Source: Mesorhizobium silamurunense
GTDB taxonomy: Bacteria; Pseudomonadota; Alphaproteobacteria; Rhizobiales; Rhizobiaceae
Length of the DNA: 47,302 nt
NCBI RefSeq assembly: GCF_014843825.1
Contig: NZ_JHQR01000073.1
Coordinates: forward strand, 1 to 47,302
Direction of reading: 5' to 3'
Below, one piece after another: positions 42,549-47,302 of this stretch; position 1 is the first letter of the stretch, and every line of letters begins with the position of its first letter. A program made the position numbers and the translations under genes. A model generated the notes under the pieces. The model worked only from the letters and a program-made list of their open reading frames with translations, ran no database searches and had not been told where the DNA came from.

Positions 42549-43541
42549 TCAGAGCCCGACGGGCTCGAACCTGCCTGACTTGGCGGAAGCAAGCGCTGCA
42601 TCGCAAAGGATCATCGCCTTGCGACCGTCGCTCGCGGTCACGTCGGGCTTGCGGCCCGTCTCCACGCACGTGATGAAGTGGTCGATCTCGGCGGCGTAGG
42701 ATTCTGCGTAGCGTTCGACGAAGAAGTAGTAGGGCTTGTCGCGCGATATGCCTCCGGCGCCGGACATCTCGACCGATGTCGGCAGCCGGTTGCCGGCCTG
42801 CAGCATGCCGTCCGCGCCATGCACCTCGATGCGCTGGTCGTAGCCATAGGCGGCCCTGACGCTGTTGTTGATGTGGCACTGGCGGCCGGACGCGGTGCGC
42901 AAGATGAACATCGCCGTGTCGTAGTCGCCGAGCTTCTTGTATTGCGGCGCCACCAGCGAGGATCCGGTTGCAAAGAGCTCGGTCGGCTCCTCGCCGAGCA
43001 GATTGCGCGCCATGTCGAAGTCGTGGATGGTCATCTCGCGAAAGACGCCCCCGCCCCCGGCCAGAGCTTCCTCGGTTTCGGGTTCGGGGTCGCGGCTGGT
43101 GATGATGACCTGCTCGACGGCGCCGATCTCGCCGGCGGCAAGGCGCTCCTTCAGCGCCCGGAAGCTCGGATCGAAGCGGCGGTTGAAGCCGATCTGGAAC
43201 GGCACGCCCGCTTTCTCGACCGCGGCCAGGCACTCGTCCGTGCGCTTGAGGTCGAGATCGATCGGTTTCTCGCAGAAGATCGCCTTGCCGTGCGCCGCGG
43301 CGGCCATGGCGAGCTCGGCATGCGTGCGCGTCGCCGAAGCGATGAACACCATCTTCACCGACGGATCGTTCATCACGGCCTCGGTCTCGGCGATCTCAGC
43401 GCCGGTAACGGCAGCGACCTTGGCGGCCGCTTCGCGACTGGGGTCGACGATGTAGCGCAGCCGCACCCTTGGATGACGCGCGAGATTGCCCGCGTGCACA
43501 CGGCCGATCAGCCCCACTCCGAACAGACAAACATCCATCAT
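42549..43541 (-). CDS. Inositol dehydrogenase-like oxidoreductase (IolG type), second copy
   Basis: This is a 330-residue Gfo/Idh/MocA protein of the same length as the one at 18452 and clearly its paralogue (GFNRRFDPSFRALKERL, IITSRDPEPE, TIHDFDMARNLLGEEP). Lys92 of EKP and His173 are conserved, but the position of the catalytic Asp is Glu169 (FREMTIHDFD). It probably oxidises an inositol or related cyclitol with NAD. It follows the MalG-type permease by 65 bases in the importer operon, so the imported substrate is likely the same compound. Confidence 0.87.
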   Translation of the reverse strand: MMDVCLFGVGLIGRVHAGNLARHPRVRLRYIVDPSREAAAKVAAVTGAEIAETEAVMNDPSVKMVFIASATRTHAELAMAAAAHGKAIFCEKPIDLDLKRTDECLAAVEKAGVPFQIGFNRRFDPSFRALKERLAAGEIGAVEQVIITSRDPEPETEEALAGGGGVFREMTIHDFDMARNLLGEEPTELFATGSSLVAPQYKKLGDYDTAMFILRTASGRQCHINNSVRAAYGYDQRIEVHGADGMLQAGNRLPTSVEMSGAGGISRDKPYYFFVERYAESYAAEIDHFITCVETGRKPDVTASDGRKAMILCDAALASAKSGRFEPVGL

Positions 43542-43606
43542 GCGTTCGACTTTCCTGTCAGGTCGCGCGTTCGCGGAACGGCCGGTTCATGTTGCCTGAG
43601 CGGCAT

Positions 43607-44425
43607 TCATTTCACCGCGCCCATGGTGAGACCGCGCACCAGATGGCGCTGCACCAAGAGCGCGAAGAAGACGATCGGCAGCGCGCCGATGACACCGGCT
43701 GCCGCCATCGAGGCCCAGTCGGTATCGATGCGGCCGATCAGCGTCGCGGTGCCGCGCGGCATGGTCATGGCGCGCGGCGTCGCCGTCAGCGCCAGCGCGA
43801 AGAGGAACTCGTTGAAGGTGACCAGCACCGCGAAGATGGCGGTTGCCGCGAGCCCGGGCGCCGCGAGCGGCAGTGTGATGCGGCGGAAGGCGCCGAATCG
43901 CGAATCGCCGTCGACCATCGCGGCCTCCTCGAGATCGACGGGGATTTCGCGGAAGAAGCTTTCCATCATCCAGACGCAGAAGGTGACGTTGAAGGCCGTG
44001 TAGGTGGCGATCAGTCCGAGCCAGGTGTCGAGCAGGCCGAGACTGAGCATCAGCAGGTAGACCGGGATCAGGATGACGACCGGCGGGATGATGCGCAGCG
44101 TCAGAAGGAACAGGCCGACCTTGCTCTCCATCGCGAAAGGCAGGCGGAAGCGGACGATCGCGTAGGCGCCCATGGCGCCGGCCACCAGCGCGATCGCGAC
44201 GGAGAAAAAGGTCACCACCAACGAGTTGGTGAGATAGGAGCCGAACTGCTTTTCGGTGAACAGCCTGACGTAATTGTCGAGCGTCGGCACGTGCGGGTAG
44301 AGCGTGCCTTCCTGCGTGATCTCGCGGTTGGACTTGAGCGAGGTCGAGACCAGCCAGTAGATCGGCAAAAGCACCACGGCCAGCACGAAGATCGTCGTCA
44401 GGATGCGTGCCAGACGGGTGTTCAT
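43607..44425 (-). CDS. Carbohydrate ABC transporter permease (MalG type)
   Basis: The 272-residue inner membrane protein has six hydrophobic spans and the BPD_transp_1 EAA loop EEAAMVDGDSRFGAFRRITL near residues 182-201, which docks to the ATPase. The family C-terminus GLTMGAVK is intact. Its ATG overlaps the upstream permease stop as ATGA. It pairs with the MalF-type permease, the Tat-exported binding protein and the ATPase of the same operon. Confidence 0.92.
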   Translation of the reverse strand: MNTRLARILTTIFVLAVVLLPIYWLVSTSLKSNREITQEGTLYPHVPTLDNYVRLFTEKQFGSYLTNSLVVTFFSVAIALVAGAMGAYAIVRFRLPFAMESKVGLFLLTLRIIPPVVILIPVYLLMLSLGLLDTWLGLIATYTAFNVTFCVWMMESFFREIPVDLEEAAMVDGDSRFGAFRRITLPLAAPGLAATAIFAVLVTFNEFLFALALTATPRAMTMPRGTATLIGRIDTDWASMAAAGVIGALPIVFFALLVQRHLVRGLTMGAVK

Positions 44426-45327
44426 GACGCATCGACCCTTCGCAACAGCCGGATGGCGCTGAAGGCGAGCGCCAGCACGACGAGGCCGATGGTCACGAAC
44501 AGCGCCGCCGCATAGCCGGTCTGCTGGAACTTGAAGGCGGTGTCATAGCCGTAGATCGAAACCAGCCTGGTCGCCTCGCCCGGCCCGCCGCGCGTCAGCA
44601 CGAAGACCTGGTCGAAGGTGCCGAAGGCGTCGATGGTCCTGAGCACGATGGCGACTGCAAGCACCGGCCGCATCATCGGGAAGGTGAGGTCGGCAAACAC
44701 CCGCCAGGCGCCGGCGCCGTCGACGCGCGCCGCCTCGAACGGCTCGTGCGGCAGCGACTGCAGCCCGGCGAGCAATATCAGGAACATCAGCGGCGTCCAT
44801 TCCCAGACGTCGAGAACGACGAGGCCGATGAAGGCGTTGACGGGGTTGCCGAGGATCTGCACCGCGCCGCCGCCCATGGCCTCGGAGAGCGCCGTCAGCA
44901 TGCCGGCGTCGCTGGCGTAGATCAGCCTGAAGACGATGGCGACGACGACCGGCGTGACCACCATCGGAATGATCAGCACGGTCCTGAGCAGGCGGATGCC
45001 CTGAAACTCCCGCAGACAGAACAAGGCCAGCGCAAAGCCTAGCACCGCTTCGATCGACACCGACAGCGCGACGAACTTCACGGTGACCCAGAGCGAATTC
45101 AGGAACTGTGCGTCGCTCCACAGACGCACATAGTTCTGCAGGCCGACATCGGAGATCGGCGAGCCGTAGCGGTAGGCCCTGGTGGTGGCCCTGAGTCCGT
45201 CCCAGAGCGGATAGACCAGCACGCCGAGCACGATCATCAGGCCCGGCGCCAGCATGAGATATGGCAGGGCGAGGTCGAGCCCCGCCCCCTGCAGGCGATA
45301 TTTGCGTGCCTGCGTTGCGCCGCGCAT
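44422..45327 (-). CDS. Carbohydrate ABC transporter permease (MalF type)
   Basis: The 301-residue protein has six membrane spans starting near residue 20 (LALPYLMLAPGLMIVLGVLV) and the EAA loop FEAARVDGAGAWRVFADLTF near residues 206-225. The open frame extends far upstream, but the ATG at 45327 (MRGATQARKY) shares one base with the stop of the binding-protein gene (TGATG), and the upstream translation is not protein-like. It forms the channel with the MalG-type permease. Confidence 0.92.
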   Translation of the reverse strand: MRGATQARKYRLQGAGLDLALPYLMLAPGLMIVLGVLVYPLWDGLRATTRAYRYGSPISDVGLQNYVRLWSDAQFLNSLWVTVKFVALSVSIEAVLGFALALFCLREFQGIRLLRTVLIIPMVVTPVVVAIVFRLIYASDAGMLTALSEAMGGGAVQILGNPVNAFIGLVVLDVWEWTPLMFLILLAGLQSLPHEPFEAARVDGAGAWRVFADLTFPMMRPVLAVAIVLRTIDAFGTFDQVFVLTRGGPGEATRLVSIYGYDTAFKFQQTGYAAALFVTIGLVVLALAFSAIRLLRRVDAS

Positions 45328-46640
45328 CAGTAGTAACCGGCCGTGGTCAGGTAGTCCTTGACCTGCTTGGCGGCGTTGTCCAACGCGGCACCGCCGCCGG
45401 AACCGGCCTGCAGCGCCTTGTTGAGCTCGATGCCGAGCAGTTCCTCGACCTTCGCCCAGTCCGGCGTGCGGGGCCTCGGCAGCGCGCCGGCGTCGAGCTG
45501 CTGCAGGGCGACCGGGATCAGCCTGTTGCCCGGCTTGGCGACGCCGAAGGCGGTGCGCTTGACCGGGATCGAGCCCGCTTCCGCAAGCTTCGCCTGCGTT
45601 TCGGCGCTGACGTACCACCTCAGGAACTCGATCGCGTTCGCCTTGTTGGGCGCCGATTTCGGCACGCCGGCGATAAAGATGCCCATCTGGGCGATCGCCG
45701 ACTGCTGCTTCGGCACGACGCCGAAATCGAGCTTGCCGGCCACCTTGGTCTGGGCGGGATCGTCGGCCTTCAATGCGTTGCCGGAATACTGGATGATGGC
45801 GCCGGCATCGCCGCCGAGGATCGCGGCGCCCTCCTGGTCGGAGTCGAACTCGACCACGCCGCTCGGCGCGTTCTGCTTCATCGTTCCGACGAAGAAATCG
45901 GCCGATGCTTTGCCTTCCGCCGAATTGAAGATCGGGTTCCACTTGTCGTCGAAGAAGGAGCCGCCGAACGACAGGAAGATCGGATACCAACTGGTGACGA
46001 TCGGATTGCCCGAAACGCCGCGGAAGACGACCGGATATTTGATCTTGCCGGCCGCGACGCCTTCCTTGCCCTTGGCGATCACCTCGTCCCAGGTCTTCGG
46101 CGCGCCGCCGGTGAAGACGTCGTTGCGGTAGGTAAGCGTCTGCAGGTCGCCGACGAAAGGCACGCAGATCAGTGTCGGCTTGGCGCTTTCGAAGCCCTTG
46201 ACGCGCGGCCCCTTCTGCGGCGGCCAGTAACCCATGTCGATCATCGAGCCGATCCAGTCCTTGTCGGAGCCGTCGATGCCGCCGGCGCCGAGATCCTCGA
46301 GCACGTTGGCGGCGCCGAACTGCGGCACCCAGGGATCGTCGAGCAGATAGAGGTCATACTGGCCGGCGCCGCTCTGGGCGTCGGCGAACCATTTTTCGAG
46401 CGTGACACCGTATTCGTCCTCGAGGAACTCGATGTCGAAGCCGGCTTCCTTGGCCTGCGGGATGATCTTCTGCTTGAACGGCGTCAGACCGCCATCGGCG
46501 AAGGCGCCGATGATGACCTTCTTGCCGGCTGCCCGTGCCGGCATCGGCAGGCCGAGCGTGGTGAGGGCCGTGGTGGCCAAAGCCAGGCCGAGCCCGCCCT
46601 TGATGACGGAGCGGCGAGTAAGTCTGCTGGAATGCATCAT
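45327..46640 (-). CDS. Carbohydrate ABC transporter substrate-binding protein, Tat-type signal
   Basis: This is a 437-residue family 1 extracellular solute-binding protein. The N-terminus MMHSSRLTRRSVIKGGLGLA has a twin-arginine motif (RRSVIKG), followed by a hydrophobic stretch and MPARA before AGKK, so export folded through Tat is likely. The body shows YLLDDPWVPQFG, GNPIVTSWYPIFLSFGGSFF and FLRWYVSAETQAKLAEAG, typical of the family. Its start overlaps the ATPase stop as ATGA. Ligand: inferred polyol or cyclitol from the dehydrogenase and isomerase genes downstream. Confidence 0.92.
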   Translation of the reverse strand: MMHSSRLTRRSVIKGGLGLALATTALTTLGLPMPARAAGKKVIIGAFADGGLTPFKQKIIPQAKEAGFDIEFLEDEYGVTLEKWFADAQSGAGQYDLYLLDDPWVPQFGAANVLEDLGAGGIDGSDKDWIGSMIDMGYWPPQKGPRVKGFESAKPTLICVPFVGDLQTLTYRNDVFTGGAPKTWDEVIAKGKEGVAAGKIKYPVVFRGVSGNPIVTSWYPIFLSFGGSFFDDKWNPIFNSAEGKASADFFVGTMKQNAPSGVVEFDSDQEGAAILGGDAGAIIQYSGNALKADDPAQTKVAGKLDFGVVPKQQSAIAQMGIFIAGVPKSAPNKANAIEFLRWYVSAETQAKLAEAGSIPVKRTAFGVAKPGNRLIPVALQQLDAGALPRPRTPDWAKVEELLGIELNKALQAGSGGGAALDNAAKQVKDYLTTAGYY

Positions 46641-47302
46641 TTCTCTCTCCCATTGCAGTGGACCCTGTGGACGGCGGTGGAGCCGGCCGAATTGAAGAAA
46701 CAGGCGTTCGCCGGGTCGAAGGCGACGCCGATGCTTTCGCCGACCGCGCCCCTGAAATCGCGGCCGGCCCGTACCGAGACGTTGCCGCCTTCGAGGCGGA
46801 CATTGACCACCGTCTCGTTGCCCATCGGCTCGACGACATAGATCTCACCGGGCAGCGCGCCCGGTTCGCCGGGTTGGGCGACGCTGCAGTCTTCCGGGCG
46901 CAACCCGATCTCGACGATCTCGGCCAGGCGGCATGCGGTGAGCCGCGTCCGCTCCAGCGCCACGATCTTTCCGCCAGCCATCACGCCTTGCTCGGAGAGC
47001 GTGACCGGCAGGATGTTCATCGGCGGGTTGCCGACGAAGGTGGCCACGAAGCGGTTTGCCGGACGGTCGTAGATGTCGATAGGCGGCGCCATCTGCTGCA
47101 GCTCGCCGCCATGCATGACGGCGACGAGGTCCGCCATCGTCAAGGCCTCGACCTGGTCGTGGGTGACGTAGATGGTTGTGGCGCCGAGGCGCTGGCAGAG
47201 CCGCTTGATCTCGCCGCGCATGGTGAGCCGCAGCCGCGCGTCGAGATTGGACAGCGGCTCGTCCATGAGGAAGGCCGCCGGGTCGCGCACGATGGCGCGG
47301 GC
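46637..47302 (-). CDS. Carbohydrate ABC transporter ATPase (MalK/UgpC type), partial
   Basis: This is the C-terminal part of the ATPase; its start lies beyond the right end of the window. The visible 221 codons begin ARAIVRDPAAFLMDEPLSNL, which includes Walker B and the D-loop, then the His switch YVTHDQVEALTMAD, the regulatory-domain start FVATFVGNPPMNILP and a TOBE domain with GLRPEDC. Walker A and the signature motif are outside the window. It is the first visible gene of the six-gene minus-strand operon. Confidence 0.93.
   Translation of the reverse strand, partial: ARAIVRDPAAFLMDEPLSNLDARLRLTMRGEIKRLCQRLGATTIYVTHDQVEALTMADLVAVMHGGELQQMAPPIDIYDRPANRFVATFVGNPPMNILPVTLSEQGVMAGGKIVALERTRLTACRLAEIVEIGLRPEDCSVAQPGEPGALPGEIYVVEPMGNETVVNVRLEGGNVSVRAGRDFRGAVGESIGVAFDPANACFFNSAGSTAVHRVHCNGREK

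Noticed and set aside
45261..46841. A 526-residue open frame on the plus strand
   Set aside because: It is antisense to the Tat-type binding protein and the ATPase gene; no recognisable motif or ribosome site.
1..47302. CRISPR arrays, tRNA or rRNA genes, insertion sequences, prophage genes
   Set aside because: I looked for regularly spaced repeats, RNA gene signatures, transposases and integrases and saw none.

Overview
The window is GC-rich chromosomal DNA from an alphaproteobacterium of the order Rhizobiales, most like Mesorhizobium. The reasons are a his/coaA cluster divergent from hslVU, a rhizobial-type iolR-iolC-iolD-iolE-iolB inositol operon, mocDEF-like (rhizopine-type) genes, and four copies of dispersed palindromic repeats that I recognise as common in rhizobial intergenic regions. 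No rRNA, tRNA, CRISPR array, insertion sequence or prophage was seen.

Layout. (1) 0.15-5.9 kb, minus strand: a tightly coupled operon read hisB, DUF2628, hisH, DUF1330, hisA, arginase-like, hisF, hisE, coaA. (2) 6.1-9.2 kb, plus strand: hslV, a GNAT acetyltransferase, a UPF0314 membrane protein and hslU, closed by a perfect palindromic terminator. (3) 9.4-10.3 kb: a secreted DUF1402 protein with lytic-transglycosylase-like motifs. (4) 10.3-15.1 kb: a mocD-mocE-mocF-like di-iron oxygenase, Rieske ferredoxin and reductase set followed by a PanB-like gene, all divergent from a LacI regulator. (5) 15.5-20.3 kb: an RbsABC-type sugar/cyclitol importer with an inositol-dehydrogenase-like enzyme and an SDR. 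(6) 20.3-21.6 kb: class I DAHP synthase preceded by an apparent transcription attenuator. Its promoter places the start at the AUG of a 25-residue leader peptide containing six consecutive Phe/Trp/Tyr codons. (7) 21.6-24.2 kb: a LysE exporter, a WYL regulator and a Gfo/Idh oxidoreductase. (8) 24.4-31.3 kb: iolR, iolC (kinase-aldolase fusion), iolD, iolE, a 70-residue membrane protein and iolB. (9) 31.5-34.0 kb: DUF1045-phnM-phnN of phosphonate metabolism. (10) 34.0-39.3 kb: a second RbsABC-type importer divergent from a LacI regulator, with a 600-bp intergenic region that may hold a small RNA. (11) 39.4-41.4 kb: a frameshifted nitronate monooxygenase gene and a methyltransferase. (12) 41.6-47.3 kb, minus strand: a MalK/MalE/MalF/MalG-type importer (ATPase cut by the window edge) with a second inositol-dehydrogenase-like gene and a sugar isomerase.

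The central theme from 10 to 47 kb is uptake and catabolism of inositol-like polyols. Three ABC importers and three Gfo/Idh dehydrogenases could feed keto-inositols into IolE, IolD, IolB and IolC; the last enzyme, IolA, is not in the window. Similar TGGAA-N6-TTTCA elements lie before the first importer operon and before iolC, suggesting shared control by IolR. The most notable regulatory element is the aromatic-amino-acid attenuator of the DAHP synthase gene.
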